This document shows, in pieces, positions 16,784 through 25,788 of a stretch of DNA of 64,000 nucleotides (positions are counted from its first letter, which is position 1; the number at the start of each line of letters is the position of its first letter). The DNA is from Pigmentiphaga aceris. Lineage in GTDB: Bacteria; Pseudomonadota; Gammaproteobacteria; Burkholderiales; Burkholderiaceae_B. A program made the position numbers and the translations under genes. Under the pieces are notes generated by a model. It saw only the letters and a list, made by a program, of their open reading frames with translations. It made no database searches and was not told the DNA's origin. The DNA is taken from the NCBI RefSeq assembly GCF_008119665.1, contig NZ_CP043046.1:2356001-2420000 (forward strand), read 5' to 3'.

Positions 16784-18115
16784 ATGCAAACTGCCCAACA
16801 CGAGGTATCTGCCTTGGAAAAGGAAACGATGCGCCGCGTGACGCTGCGCCTTATTCCTTTTCTGATGCTGTGCTATTTCTTCGCGCTGCTGGACCGGGTG
16901 AATGTCGGTTTTGCCTCGCTGCAAATGAACCAGGACCTTGGCCTGTCGGCCTCAGTATTCGGGCTTGGCAGCAGCCTGTTTTTCGTTGCGTATTTCCTGG
17001 TCGAGGTGCCCAGCAATCTGGCGCTTGAGAAATTCGGTGCACGACGCTGGATCGCACGCATCATGATTACCTGGGGCCTGATCTCGGCGGGCATGGCTTT
17101 GGTGGTCGGCCCATACTCCTTCTACGCAATGCGGCTGTTGCTGGGTGCTGCCGAGGCTGGGTTCTTCCCTGGTGTGCTGCTGTACCTGACCTACTGGCTG
17201 CCCGGTGCTTACCGTGGCCGCATCATCGCCATCCTCATGGTGTCTGTGCCGGTGGCGAGTTTCATTGGATCGCCGTTGTCTGCCATGCTGCTTCAGCTGG
17301 ATGGCTTGTATGGCCTCCACGGCTGGCAATGGTTGTTCATTGTCGAAGGCTTGCCAGCCGTGCTGCTGGGTATGGCCTGCTTGCGTGTGATGACCGATCG
17401 CCCCGCCTCAGCGCAGTGGCTGTCTGCTGAACAGCGCGAGTGGTTGAGCCAGCGCATTGCAACGGAAGGTGCGAAGAAAGTGGCAATCGGTCATCTGACC
17501 ATCTGGCAGCTGCTTCGCAACAAGCAGTTTCTGGCCATGGCAATGATCTGCGCGGGTGCATCGGCAACGGGTTCTGCACTCGCCGTCTGGCAGCCCCAGC
17601 TGTTGAAGAGCTTCGGTCTGAGCACCATGCAGACAGGTTTTGTGAACTCCGTTCCTTATGGCATTGCAGCCGTGCTGATGGTGTTTTGGGGCCGACACTC
17701 GGATCGTACCGGCGAGCGTCGCTGGCACACCGCCTTGACGCTGTGGCTGATTGCAGGTGCGCTGGCAATTCTGGCCATTGCGCAGGGCAATCTGGTGATG
17801 ACGGTGGGTCTGTTGTCGTGCTGCCTGATTGGGGCTTACTCGTTCAAAGGACCGTTCTGGGCGCTGTCTTCGACATGGATGTCGCCGAAGACTGTGGCAG
17901 CCGGTCTGGCGGGTATCAATGCCATCGCCAACCTGATGGGGGGCGGCGCGATCTCGCTGATCGGCTGGGTCAAGCAGACGACGGGAAGCTTCACCTTGGG
18001 CTTGCTGCCTTTGATGCTTCTGACCCTGATGGGGGGTGCCGCCGTGCTGTTGCTGGCTCGTCAGACGGCTGCGCCAACTGCCCCGATCAACGCAAGCACC
18101 ACTCCGTCTGTCTGA
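16784..18115 (+). CDS. MFS transporter, anion:cation symporter (ACS) family
   Basis: A 443-residue, 12-helix inner-membrane transporter. The N-terminal [19 protein letters not shown] with [14 protein letters not shown] is characteristic of ACS-family permeases for organic anions (phthalate, tartrate, glucarate, 4-hydroxyphenylacetate). [22 protein letters not shown]-type and late [12 protein letters not shown] segments are also present. ATG 16784 is used; an upstream TTG (16745) has no support. The substrate cannot be told. No catabolic enzyme is adjacent. Confidence 0.9.
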   Translation: [443 protein letters not shown]

Positions 18116-18360
18116 CGGCCAGTGCTGGGTTCGCGGGCTCAGGGAAGAAAAAAGCGTAGATGGTGGGCTGCTTGGTGCAATGGGTTGTGCCAAGCGGCAG
18201 ATCGCTTATGCGGTATGGGCATGTACATATGCAAGGTCGACGCTTTACGATAGTCGTTCGGCCGCGCTCTAATTGTGCTTTCCATATGTTTGATGCGCGT
18301 TTGATGCGCGGGCCGATGTTTGGCCCCGATCCGCCTCAAACTTTCGACAAGGCCCCACCC

Positions 18361-19380
18361 ATGACCCGCTACAAACTCCTGCTTGGCGCAGCCGCGCTGT
18401 GTGCTTTTGGTCAAACCGCCGTCGCCGGCCCCACGCTGGACTCGGTCCGCGCCAAGGGCTTCGTGCAATGCGGCACGACCACGGGCTTTGCTGGGTTCTC
18501 TGCGCCTGACAGCAAGGGCGAGTGGAAGGGCCTGGACATCGACCTGTGCCGCGCCATTGCCGCGACCGTGTTCGGTGACGCCACCAAATTCAAGGCCAGC
18601 CCGCTGAACGCCCAGCAGCGCTTCACCGCGCTGCAATCCGGCGAAGTGGACGTGCTGACCCGCAACACCACCGTGACCCAGCAACGCGACACCGCGCTGG
18701 GCTTGCTGGGTGCCGGCATCAACTACTACGACGGCCAGGGTTTCATGGTCCCGAAGAAGTTGAATGTGAAAAGCGCCAAGGACCTGAACGGTGCCACCAT
18801 CTGCTTGCAGACCGGTACGTCCAACGAAGCCAACGTGGCTGACTGGGCGCGCGCCAACAAGGTCGAGTACAAGCCGGTCGTGATCGAGAAGTTCGACGAA
18901 GTCGTGCGTGCTTTCATCGCCGGCCGTTGCGACGCCTTCAGTACCGATGCGTCTGGCCTGGCATCGATCCGTTCCTCGCAGACCACCGCGCCGGACGACT
19001 ACGTGATCCTGCCGGAAATCATCTCGAAAGAGCCGCTCGGCCCGCTGGTGCGCCAGGGCGATGACCAGTGGCTGAACATCGTCAAATGGTCCTTGTTCGC
19101 GATGATCGAAGCCGAGGAATACGGCATCACCAGCGCCAACGTGGATGAGCAGACGAAAAGCGCCAACCCCAACATTCAGCGCATCCTGGGTGTGACGGCA
19201 GGTGGCGGCAAGAACCTGGGTGTGGACGAGAAGTGGGCCTACAACATCGTCAAGCAAGTGGGCAACTACGGCGAAAGCTTCGAGCGCAACGTCGGCAAGG
19301 GCAGCCCGCTGAAGCTGGAGCGTGGTTTGAACGCGCAGTGGAACAAGGGCGGTCTGTTGTACGCGCTGCCGATCCGCTGA
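18361..19380 (+). CDS. Amino-acid ABC transporter binding protein, AapJ/BztA type
   Basis: A 339-residue periplasmic binding protein of family 3. A signal peptide (MTRYKLLLGAAALCAFG, cleavage near AVAGP) leads to the mature start TLDSVRAKGFVQCGTTTG, as in AapJ/BztA general L-amino-acid or glutamate/aspartate binding proteins. GLDIDLCRAIAATVFGD and the late NYGESFERNVGKGSPL are also typical. ATG 18361 was chosen because the upstream open frame lacks a signal peptide. Unusually, no permease or ATPase genes follow; a terminator does. It must work with a transporter encoded elsewhere. Confidence 0.92.
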   Translation: MTRYKLLLGAAALCAFGQTAVAGPTLDSVRAKGFVQCGTTTGFAGFSAPDSKGEWKGLDIDLCRAIAATVFGDATKFKASPLNAQQRFTALQSGEVDVLTRNTTVTQQRDTALGLLGAGINYYDGQGFMVPKKLNVKSAKDLNGATICLQTGTSNEANVADWARANKVEYKPVVIEKFDEVVRAFIAGRCDAFSTDASGLASIRSSQTTAPDDYVILPEIISKEPLGPLVRQGDDQWLNIVKWSLFAMIEAEEYGITSANVDEQTKSANPNIQRILGVTAGGGKNLGVDEKWAYNIVKQVGNYGESFERNVGKGSPLKLERGLNAQWNKGGLLYALPIR

Positions 19381-19423
19381 TTGGGGTGTTGATGGCGAGA
19401 TGACCGCCATCGCGATGAATACG

Positions 19424-19463
19424 AAACAGCCCGGAGGCCTGTGTCTCCGGGCTGTTTTTTTTT
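19424..19463 (+). terminator. Rho-independent terminator after the binding-protein gene
   Basis: AAACAGCCCGGAG (19424-19436) pairs with CTCCGGGCTGTTT (19445-19457) across 8 bases, followed by a long T run. It confirms the binding-protein gene is monocistronic. Confidence 0.92.
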
Positions 19464-19627
19464 ATTCAGGTGGCAGAATTCGGGTTCTATTCGACGATTG
19501 CGGCGAAGACGGCTGCCTCGATGAATCGCATCATCGCTAAGAATCGTGCCCTCGACGCTCAAACGTGCGTCTTTGCAGACGAAAGAACCGCCGCGCACTT
19601 GCGCGGCATCTCGAAAGGAAAATGTAG

Positions 19628-21016
19628 ATGACGGCTCATGACTACGATCTGTTCGTGATCGGCGGTGGATCGGGTGGGGTCAGGGCAGGGCGTGTGGCTG
19701 CCTCATTGGGCAAGCGCGTCGCCATTGCCGAAGAACATCGTTTTGGCGGCACCTGTGTGATTCGTGGTTGTGTGCCGAAGAAGCTGTTTGTCTACGCGTC
19801 TCAGTTTCACGAACACTTCGAAGATGCTGTCGGCTACGGGTGGCAGGTTGGCCCGACCAGCTTCGATTGGCCCACCTTGATGGCAGCCAAGGACCGTGAA
19901 ATCGCTCGGCTTGAAGGCTTGTATCGCCGAGGGTTGGAAAACAACGGCGCAGAGATCATCGACAGCCGTGCAGAACTGATCGATGCGAATACCGTGCGCC
20001 TGGTGTCATCCGGCAAGACCGTCACGGCGGAGAAGATCCTTATCGCCACGGGTGGCACACCGAACCCGCACGTAGCATTGCCAGGCCATGAGCTGTGCAT
20101 CTCGTCCAACGAGGCATTCACGCTGCCCGCGCTGCCGCGCTCGATCCTGATTGCAGGCGGCGGCTATATCGCGGTCGAATTCGCCAACGTCTTCCACGGG
20201 CTGGGTGTGGACGTAACGCTGATCTATCGCGGCAAGGAAATCCTGTCGCGCTTCGATCTTGATCTGCGGCAGGGTCTGCACCAAGCCATGGTCGACAAGG
20301 GCATTCGGATCATCCTGACCGATGTGATCGAACAGGTGACCGAGACGGCTGATGGCGGGCGTCTGGCGAAGACGATGTGCGGCGAGTCCATTTCTGTCGA
20401 CACGATTTTGCTGGCGCTGGGCCGTGAGCCGAATACGCGCGGCCTGGGGCTGGAAGCGGCGGGCGTTGAGTCAGACGAGCTTGGTGCGATCATCGTGGAC
20501 GATTATTCGCGCACCAACGTGCCCAGCATTTTCGCGCTGGGCGACGTGACCAACCGCGTGCAACTGACCCCGGTCGCCATCCACGAAGCCATGTGTTTCA
20601 TCGACACCGAGTACCGCGATACGCCGACTTCGCCCGATCATGAACTGATTCCCACGGCAGTGTTTTCGCAGCCGGAAATCGGCACGGTGGGCTTGTCGGA
20701 AGAAGAGGCAGGCAAGCAGTACGCCGACGTCGAGGTCTATCGCGCGCAGTTCCGGCCGATGAAGGCCACGCTGTCCGGCCGCACGGAAAAGATGATCATG
20801 AAGCTGGTCGTTGATGCCCGCAGCCGCAAGGTGCTTGGCGCGCACATTCTTGGCCACGATGCGGGCGAGATGATCCAGCTGCTTGGCGTGAGCCTGAAAG
20901 CGGGTGTCACCAAAGATGATTTCGACCGCACCATGGCGGTTCACCCCACTGCGGCGGAAGAGCTGGTGACGATGTATCAGCCCAGTTACCGGCTGCGTAA
21001 TGGTGATCGGGTCTGA
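19628..21016 (+). CDS. gor: Glutathione-disulfide reductase
   Basis: A 462-residue FAD enzyme that reduces glutathione disulfide with NADPH in the cytoplasm. FAD motif GGGSGG (residues 12-17). The redox disulfide is Cys43/Cys48 in GGTCVIRGCVPKK; the IRGCVPKK form is typical of glutathione reductase rather than lipoamide dehydrogenase. The NADPH domain has GGGYIAVEFA followed by YRGKEILSRFD, with arginines for the 2'-phosphate. The C-terminus has the HPTAAEE active-site dyad. An AAAGGA ribosome site precedes ATG 19628. Confidence 0.95.
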   Translation: MTAHDYDLFVIGGGSGGVRAGRVAASLGKRVAIAEEHRFGGTCVIRGCVPKKLFVYASQFHEHFEDAVGYGWQVGPTSFDWPTLMAAKDREIARLEGLYRRGLENNGAEIIDSRAELIDANTVRLVSSGKTVTAEKILIATGGTPNPHVALPGHELCISSNEAFTLPALPRSILIAGGGYIAVEFANVFHGLGVDVTLIYRGKEILSRFDLDLRQGLHQAMVDKGIRIILTDVIEQVTETADGGRLAKTMCGESISVDTILLALGREPNTRGLGLEAAGVESDELGAIIVDDYSRTNVPSIFALGDVTNRVQLTPVAIHEAMCFIDTEYRDTPTSPDHELIPTAVFSQPEIGTVGLSEEEAGKQYADVEVYRAQFRPMKATLSGRTEKMIMKLVVDARSRKVLGAHILGHDAGEMIQLLGVSLKAGVTKDDFDRTMAVHPTAAEELVTMYQPSYRLRNGDRV

Positions 21017-21100
21017 GTTCATCGTCTGGGTTCAGTCAGGCGAGCAGTATCTTGACGCCAACCCGTAAGACCAAGAACAACCTGACCTCACATGCGTTCG

Positions 21101-21147
21101 CAATGACAAACGGCCCAGCGCTTTACACGGTGGGCCGTTTGTCATTG
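21101..21147. terminator. Perfect 17-bp hairpin between convergent gor and LLM genes
   Basis: CAATGACAAACGGCCCA (21101-21117) is the exact reverse complement of 21131-21147, with a 13-base loop. It lies between two convergent genes and probably acts as a bidirectional terminator, although the T run is short. Confidence 0.7.
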
Positions 21148-21197
21148 TCAGTACCGATCTTTGATCGGGTATTTCACGCGCATTGCGCTGCGCGGCT

Positions 21198-22199
21198 TCA
21201 AACCAGTTCTGCTTCCTTGATGCCCGCAACTTCCGCGATGATCTCGAATGACTTCAGGCGCTTTTCCTGGTCATACACGTCCGACACCACCATCAGCTCG
21301 TCGGCACCGGTGCGGTTCAGCAGCGACTGCATGCCTGCACGCACAGTTTCCCGGCTGCCGATGATGCTGCACGCAAGCATCTGCGACGCCTGGGTCTTCT
21401 CCTGCGGGCTCCAATAGCTATCGATGTCCTGAATCGGCGGCTGGGTCAGACGGCGCTTGCCACGGAACATGTCGGCAAACGACATCTGCTGCGATGTCGC
21501 CAGCACACGCGCTTCTTCATCGGTATCGGCCGCGATGATGTTCACGCCCACCAAGGCGTAGGGCTTGGCCAGTTGCGCCGACGGCTTGAAACGGTCGCGG
21601 TAGATGCGCAGCGCGCCGTCCAGGGCTTGGGGTGCAAAGTGCGAAGCAAAGCCATAGGGCAGGCCAAATTCTGCCGCCAACTGCGCACCGAACAGGCTCG
21701 AACCCAGAATCCACAGCGGCACATTGCTGCCAGAACCCGGTATGGCCTCGATGCGTTGTCCTTCCACGGCTGGGGCCAGGAAGGCCTGCAATTCACGCAC
21801 GTCCTGCGGGAAGTGCTCGGCGTTGTTCGGGTCACGGCGCAAGGCCTGCAAAGTCAGCTGGTCGGTGCCGGGTGCGCGTCCCAGACCCAGGTCGATACGA
21901 CCGGGGAAGAGGGTGTCCAGCGTGCCGAACTGTTCGGCGATCACATAGGGCGCATGGTTCGGGAGCATGATGCCGCCCGCGCCCACACGAATGGTTTTGG
22001 TGCCGGCCGCGATGTGCTGGATCACCAGCGATGTAGCTGCTGTGCTGACGCCCACCATGTTGTGGTGTTCCGCCACCCACAGGCGGCTATAGCCCCAGGC
22101 TTCTGCATGGCGGCCAAGATTGCGTGCATCGTCCAGCGCCGCACGTCGGTCGGCACCTTGTCGAACACGTCCAAGTTCAAGAATCGATAAAGGAATCAT
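21198..22199 (-). CDS. LLM-class flavin-dependent oxidoreductase
   Basis: A 333-residue bacterial-luciferase-like monooxygenase of the YhbW/MsnO8 type. The N-terminus MIPLSILELGRVRQGAD, followed by LWVAEHHNM and GGIMLPNHAPYVIAEQFGTL and then GRIDLGLGRAPGTD, is the family pattern for FMN-using TIM-barrel enzymes. The substrate is unknown. It is transcribed in the same direction as a TetR regulator 75 bases upstream, with a palindromic operator between them. Confidence 0.9.
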   Translation of the reverse strand: MIPLSILELGRVRQGADRRAALDDARNLGRHAEAWGYSRLWVAEHHNMVGVSTAATSLVIQHIAAGTKTIRVGAGGIMLPNHAPYVIAEQFGTLDTLFPGRIDLGLGRAPGTDQLTLQALRRDPNNAEHFPQDVRELQAFLAPAVEGQRIEAIPGSGSNVPLWILGSSLFGAQLAAEFGLPYGFASHFAPQALDGALRIYRDRFKPSAQLAKPYALVGVNIIAADTDEEARVLATSQQMSFADMFRGKRRLTQPPIQDIDSYWSPQEKTQASQMLACSIIGSRETVRAGMQSLLNRTGADELMVVSDVYDQEKRLKSFEIIAEVAGIKEAELV

Positions 22200-22227
22200 C
22201 TGATCTACCCCGCAAGGTTTTTTCTAA

Positions 22228-22245
22228 TCATACACTTCTGTATGA
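22228..22245 (-). promoter_or_regulatory. Palindromic operator upstream of the LLM gene
   Basis: TCATAC-ACTTCT-GTATGA is an 18-base dyad with perfect 6-bp arms, located 29-46 bases before the LLM start and 30 bases after the TetR stop. AcrR/TtgR-type TetR proteins bind dyads rich in CATAC/GTATG, so this is a good candidate site for the neighbouring regulator. Confidence 0.65.
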
Positions 22246-22274
22246 ATATGTCTATGCATAGGTAGATAAGTGGT

Positions 22275-22916
22275 TCAGTTGGCGGTCGTTGCCTGTCTGT
22301 GTGATGGGCTTACGTCAAAGGAATCGATCAACTGGTTGATGCAGGCAGCCCCCACCGAGCACACGTCAAAACGTTCCGGGGCGCGCAGCCATTGGTCCAA
22401 CAGGCCCATCAAGGTGCTGTAAAGCGTGGTCGCGGCAACCGGCGGCGTCCACGCGGGAGACAGCCTTCCCGCCGAGGCGGCACGTTCCAGCAAGCGCTGG
22501 TAGGCATAGCTGGACCGGCAGATCTCGTCGCGGCGTTCCTGTGCAAGCGGCTCCAGGTCGCCCAGGGCGTCACGTCGCTGCATGACGATGCCGAACATGC
22601 GCTGACGCAGCCGGTCTTCGACAAAGCGTTCCAGCACGCCCAGGCAAAAGGCGCGCAAGACGGCGAGCGCATCGGCATCATCACCATCTTCGCTGCTGGG
22701 CAGATCGACTTCACGCGCGCGTGCACGCGCCAGCAGCGCTTCGAAAACCGCTGCTTTGTCTTTGAAGTGGTAGTAAAACGCGCCGCGTGTCAGCCCTGCG
22801 GTGCGGGCAATGTCGAGCACCGAGGTGTTGACCGCGCCTTGTTCCCAGAACAGCGTTTCTGCCGCGTCGAGCAAGGTCTCGCGCGTCTGTTCCATCTCGG
22901 CTTTAGTCTGGCGCAT
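22275..22916 (-). CDS. TetR-family regulator, AcrR/TtgR-like
   Basis: A 213-residue TetR regulator. The DNA-binding domain covers about residues 10-57 (ETLLDAAETLFWEQGAVNTS, then GLTRGAFYYHFKDKAAVFEAL), and the C-terminal domain resembles the MAATS/AcrR ligand domain (YSTLMGLLDQWLRAPERFD). Such proteins repress efflux pumps or, as likely here, an adjacent oxidoreductase. No efflux pump genes are nearby. A palindrome lies directly before the next gene on its strand. Confidence 0.9.
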   Translation of the reverse strand: MRQTKAEMEQTRETLLDAAETLFWEQGAVNTSVLDIARTAGLTRGAFYYHFKDKAAVFEALLARARAREVDLPSSEDGDDADALAVLRAFCLGVLERFVEDRLRQRMFGIVMQRRDALGDLEPLAQERRDEICRSSYAYQRLLERAASAGRLSPAWTPPVAATTLYSTLMGLLDQWLRAPERFDVCSVGAACINQLIDSFDVSPSHRQATTAN

Positions 22917-23139
22917 GGTGTGTTTGTGTCGTACTCATGCCCGCATCTTGCCGGGCGAGCGGGTGAAACGCAAAAAGGGGCGGTCACTGGGTGACTGTTG
23001 CCGGGTGGCCAGGTTGGTGCTGACGCTGACCGACTGCTTGGTCACGAACTGTGGAAGCCTTGTCTTTTTCATTGGCAACTGGCGTATCTTCCTTGTGATG
23101 CAGGCGGCTTTTGCCGCTGTGATCAGTCAGGGGAAACCT

Positions 23140-23328
23140 GTGAAACTTGTGCTCAATGTGCTTGGCGTCCTGCTCGTGATCGTCGGCGTCGTGTGGTTCC
23201 TGCAAGGCATCAACGTGTTGCCGGGAAGCTTCATGACGGGGCAGACGAAGTGGGCGATCAATGGTGGGATCGCGTTTGCTGTGGGGCTGGGGATGTTGGT
23301 GGCGTCTCGGCGAATTCAGCGGCCTTGA
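23140..23328 (+). CDS. Small conserved membrane protein
   Basis: A 62-residue protein of two hydrophobic helices (VLNVLGVLLVIVGVVWFL and the GIAFAVGLGMLVA stretch) joined by a loop QGINVLPGSFMTGQTKW. The same loop is widely seen in small uncharacterised proteobacterial membrane proteins. GTG 23140 is chosen because AGGGG lies 6 bases before it; an in-frame ATG at 23098 would add 14 residues. Function is unknown. Confidence 0.7.
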   Translation: MKLVLNVLGVLLVIVGVVWFLQGINVLPGSFMTGQTKWAINGGIAFAVGLGMLVASRRIQRP

Positions 23329-23357
23329 GGCGACCTGAATTTGACTGGCTTGACGCA

Positions 23358-24158
23358 TCACAGGCAGTCTTTTTTGTCCCACGAAATCAGCGCCCAACGA
23401 AGCGGCCGTCCGGCGCGTTGCGCGGGTGTTGCTGCATCGAACCAGTTACGCAAGCGATCACGTTCCTCGTCGCTCAAGCCGCGCGCAGATTTGTCTACGC
23501 GCTGGGCAAGGGTCTCGAAATCAGGCGCGGTCGCTGGTCCCGTCTCTGCGTCGATGTAGTCCAGCTTTGGCTGAACCCCCATCGCATGCAGCACATTCAC
23601 CAGATAGATATAGTCCGGCAGCGCGGGCAGGCGTCGGCCAATGGCCCGTTGAATGGCAGGGTCAAGAAAATGTCCGCCGACCAGGTGCGTGACATAAACA
23701 CGCTGGCGCGCCTTGGCATGCAGACGCGCCAGCGCATCCCCGATATCCACGACCAGCGACGCGCGTGAAGCGACCACGATGTCGCATTCAGGTACGTCGC
23801 GCCAGTCGTCATCCCAGGCGCGTTCAATCGTGTCAACGTTGCTCAATCCTGCTGCGTTTGCATTGGCACGCAGCGCGGCCAACATGCCAGCGCTGTAGTC
23901 CAACCCGATGACACGCTGCAAGCGGTCCGCCACGTTCAGACAGATCGTGCCGGCCCCGCAGCCGACATCCAGCAATGAGTCCGCACCGTCGAAATCCATG
24001 CGTGCGATGACCGCGTCTGCATAGTCGCTGCGCAGCGACTTGCCGACCAACCGTGCCGCCTGCGCGTCCCAATCGCTGGCCGGTTTGGGCGGGCGTCCAG
24101 ACGCAACCATGTGCGAGCGCCACAGCGCCGAGAAATCGATGTCGTCGATGGTGTTCAT
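23358..24158 (-). CDS. Class I SAM-dependent methyltransferase
   Basis: A 266-residue soluble methyltransferase. Motif I is LLDVGCGAGTICLNVA and is followed by the acidic residue after beta 2 (VIGLDYSAGML); motif post-II and the DIVVASRASLV strand are also visible. The N-terminus FSALWRSHMVASGRP is distinctive and is partly repeated in a broken copy at 24553-24690. The substrate is unknown. ATG 24158 (MNTIDDIDF) fits the conserved start; the open frame extends upstream without support. Confidence 0.85.
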   Translation of the reverse strand: MNTIDDIDFSALWRSHMVASGRPPKPASDWDAQAARLVGKSLRSDYADAVIARMDFDGADSLLDVGCGAGTICLNVADRLQRVIGLDYSAGMLAALRANANAAGLSNVDTIERAWDDDWRDVPECDIVVASRASLVVDIGDALARLHAKARQRVYVTHLVGGHFLDPAIQRAIGRRLPALPDYIYLVNVLHAMGVQPKLDYIDAETGPATAPDFETLAQRVDKSARGLSDEERDRLRNWFDAATPAQRAGRPLRWALISWDKKDCL

Positions 24159-24216
24159 GGGTGTCGCTGCCGAGCAAAGTACGTGATGATATTGGTGCCA
24201 GCCAGCCATTGCAGTG

Positions 24217-24450
24217 TTAGCGCGTTTCCCGCTCAGATGGTTGTTGCGGGGCGCGCTCGGACAGGAATTCATTGCTTACGGTAGGACCACCCAGGAAAAA
24301 GCTGTCCCAAGTCTGGCCAATCGGCGTGATGATGCGCTCATTGCCTCTTACGCGCACTTCCACCTTGAGAACACCCGTTGTAAAATGCGCATCCTGCGGC
24401 AGTCGAACTGCCTGGATGCTGTTCTCGATGAAAACAGTGCCTATAGACAT
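24217..24450 (-). CDS. vapB: VapB-type antitoxin, orphan
   Basis: A 77-residue protein of the AbrB-like VapB/VagC antitoxin family: N-terminal swapped-hairpin DNA-binding domain (GTVFIENSIQAVRLPQDAHF, then KVEVRVRGNERIITPIG) and a C-terminal toxin-binding tail (TWDSFFLGGPTVSNEFLSER). AGAGG precedes ATG 24450. In intact modules a VapC PIN-domain RNase overlaps or follows the antitoxin; here only 58 bases separate it from the methyltransferase, and no PIN motif is present. The toxin appears to be lost or never present. Confidence 0.85.
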   Translation of the reverse strand: MSIGTVFIENSIQAVRLPQDAHFTTGVLKVEVRVRGNERIITPIGQTWDSFFLGGPTVSNEFLSERAPQQPSERETR

Positions 24451-24552
24451 TAAAAGCCTCTGAAAGAAATTTCGTGGCTATTGTTTATAGCCCGCTAGTC
24501 GGCACCAGGGTGCCATTGTCAGTGGCTTGTTGATACACGCTTGATCTGCCGT

Positions 24553-24690
24553 TGAACGCCTCTGCGTAGTCGCTGCTGATTGATTCGCCAGCCATGCCCC
24601 CTGCGCATCCCAGTCGCCGGCTAGTGTGGTCGGGCGTGTAAACGACGCCATGTGCGAGCGCCAGAGCGCAGAGAAATCGGCGTGTTCGAC
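24553..24690 (-). pseudogene. Decayed partial copy of the methyltransferase 5' end
   Basis: Read on the minus strand, this segment gives ADFSALWRSHMASFTRP and then GDWDAQGAWLANQ, matching residues 8-45 of the methyltransferase at 23358-24158 (DFSALWRSHMVASGRP, SDWDAQAARLVGK). After a one-base shift SDYAEAF matches SDYADAV. The copy has no start and then loses similarity. It was found by comparing the two segments directly. Confidence 0.75.
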
Positions 24691-24699
24691 AACCAGCGC

Positions 24700-25788
24700 T
24701 TACAGATATTGGCGATAAAAACTGGTGAGCTTTGCGGTGGCAGGCACGACAAACTGTGGCTTGTCATACATGTCCATGTGCGTGGCACCCTTCACCACAA
24801 ACAGCTCTTTGGGCTCCTGCGCCTTGGCCAGCACTTCGTCACTCCAGAACTTGGTGTCGGCCAGTTCGCCAGCAATCATCAAGATCGGACGCGGCGAGAT
24901 CGTTTCGACCTGATCGAACGGGAAGAATGCCATCTGCAGCGGCAGGCTGGAGAACGCGTACCGATTCGGTGAGTTCGGGTGTTTTGCCCGTGCTGTCACG
25001 TAGTATTCGTGCCCTTGTCGATACAGGTCCGGTGTCTTGTCCGTGAACTCAGCCGCTGATTCAGGTACCACCGGCACCAGGCGAACCGGTTCACCACGCG
25101 CCTCTTTGCTGCGTTGTTCGGACGCGTCTTTCAGGCGTTTGATCCGTTCTTCGTATGAAAGCAGGCCCATGGCGTTGCGGCGCGCGTCACCCAGGTTGAA
25201 CATGCTGACCGTGGCAATGGCTTTTACGCGCAGTTCGGTCTGGGCGTTGCCCATGGCATAGCTGCCCCCCGCGCAGATGCCCAAGGACCCGATGCGTGCG
25301 GCATCCACGTAGGCTTGTTGGGCCAGGAAGTCGATGGCGCAACTGATGTCGTCCAGGCGCTGTGCCGGAACTTCCATCAGGCGTGGCTCACCGCCGCTCT
25401 CACCTTGGTAGGACGCGTCGTATGCCAGGGTGACAAAGCCTTGTTCGGCCAAGTGCATGGCATATAGGCCTGCGGTCTGTTCTTTCACGCCGCCAAACGG
25501 GTGGGTCACCACGATTGCTGCATAGGTCTTGCGCTGGTCGAAACCAGCAGGTTTGAACACGTTGGCAATAATGCTCGTGCCCATGTTCCGGGCAGGGTAG
25601 GTCACGCGTTCTATCTGCACGCCTTTGGTGTTGGGATATCCGATCACCGCAGGTTCTTTGACGTTGCCGCCAGGCTGCGCTGCAGATGCCTGGGCTGATG
25701 CGATCAGGCCTGTGCCGGCCACCGCCACGCCTGATGCCGCAGCCATCGATGCGCCAAGGAATCGGCGGCGGTTGTTGAAGAGGTTCAT
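24700..25788 (-). CDS. Exported alpha/beta hydrolase, dienelactone-hydrolase/YcjY type
   Basis: A 362-residue hydrolase. The N-terminus NNRRRFLGASMAAASG is a twin-arginine signal (RRxFLG plus hydrophobic stretch, cleavage near SAQASA), so it is probably exported folded. The fold shows THPFGGVKEQTAG, the YQGESGG segment and the nucleophile elbow GICAGG, where the nucleophile position is cysteine, as in dienelactone hydrolases, not serine. The final histidine is in GATHMDMYD. Substrate unknown. It is the last of three minus-strand genes for exported proteins (with the lipoprotein hydrolase and the CMD-like protein). Confidence 0.85.
   Translation of the reverse strand: MNLFNNRRRFLGASMAAASGVAVAGTGLIASAQASAAQPGGNVKEPAVIGYPNTKGVQIERVTYPARNMGTSIIANVFKPAGFDQRKTYAAIVVTHPFGGVKEQTAGLYAMHLAEQGFVTLAYDASYQGESGGEPRLMEVPAQRLDDISCAIDFLAQQAYVDAARIGSLGICAGGSYAMGNAQTELRVKAIATVSMFNLGDARRNAMGLLSYEERIKRLKDASEQRSKEARGEPVRLVPVVPESAAEFTDKTPDLYRQGHEYYVTARAKHPNSPNRYAFSSLPLQMAFFPFDQVETISPRPILMIAGELADTKFWSDEVLAKAQEPKELFVVKGATHMDMYDKPQFVVPATAKLTSFYRQYL

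Noticed and set aside
24159..24216. Possible vapC toxin downstream of vapB
   Set aside because: Only 58 bases are available and no PIN-domain acidic motif is present.
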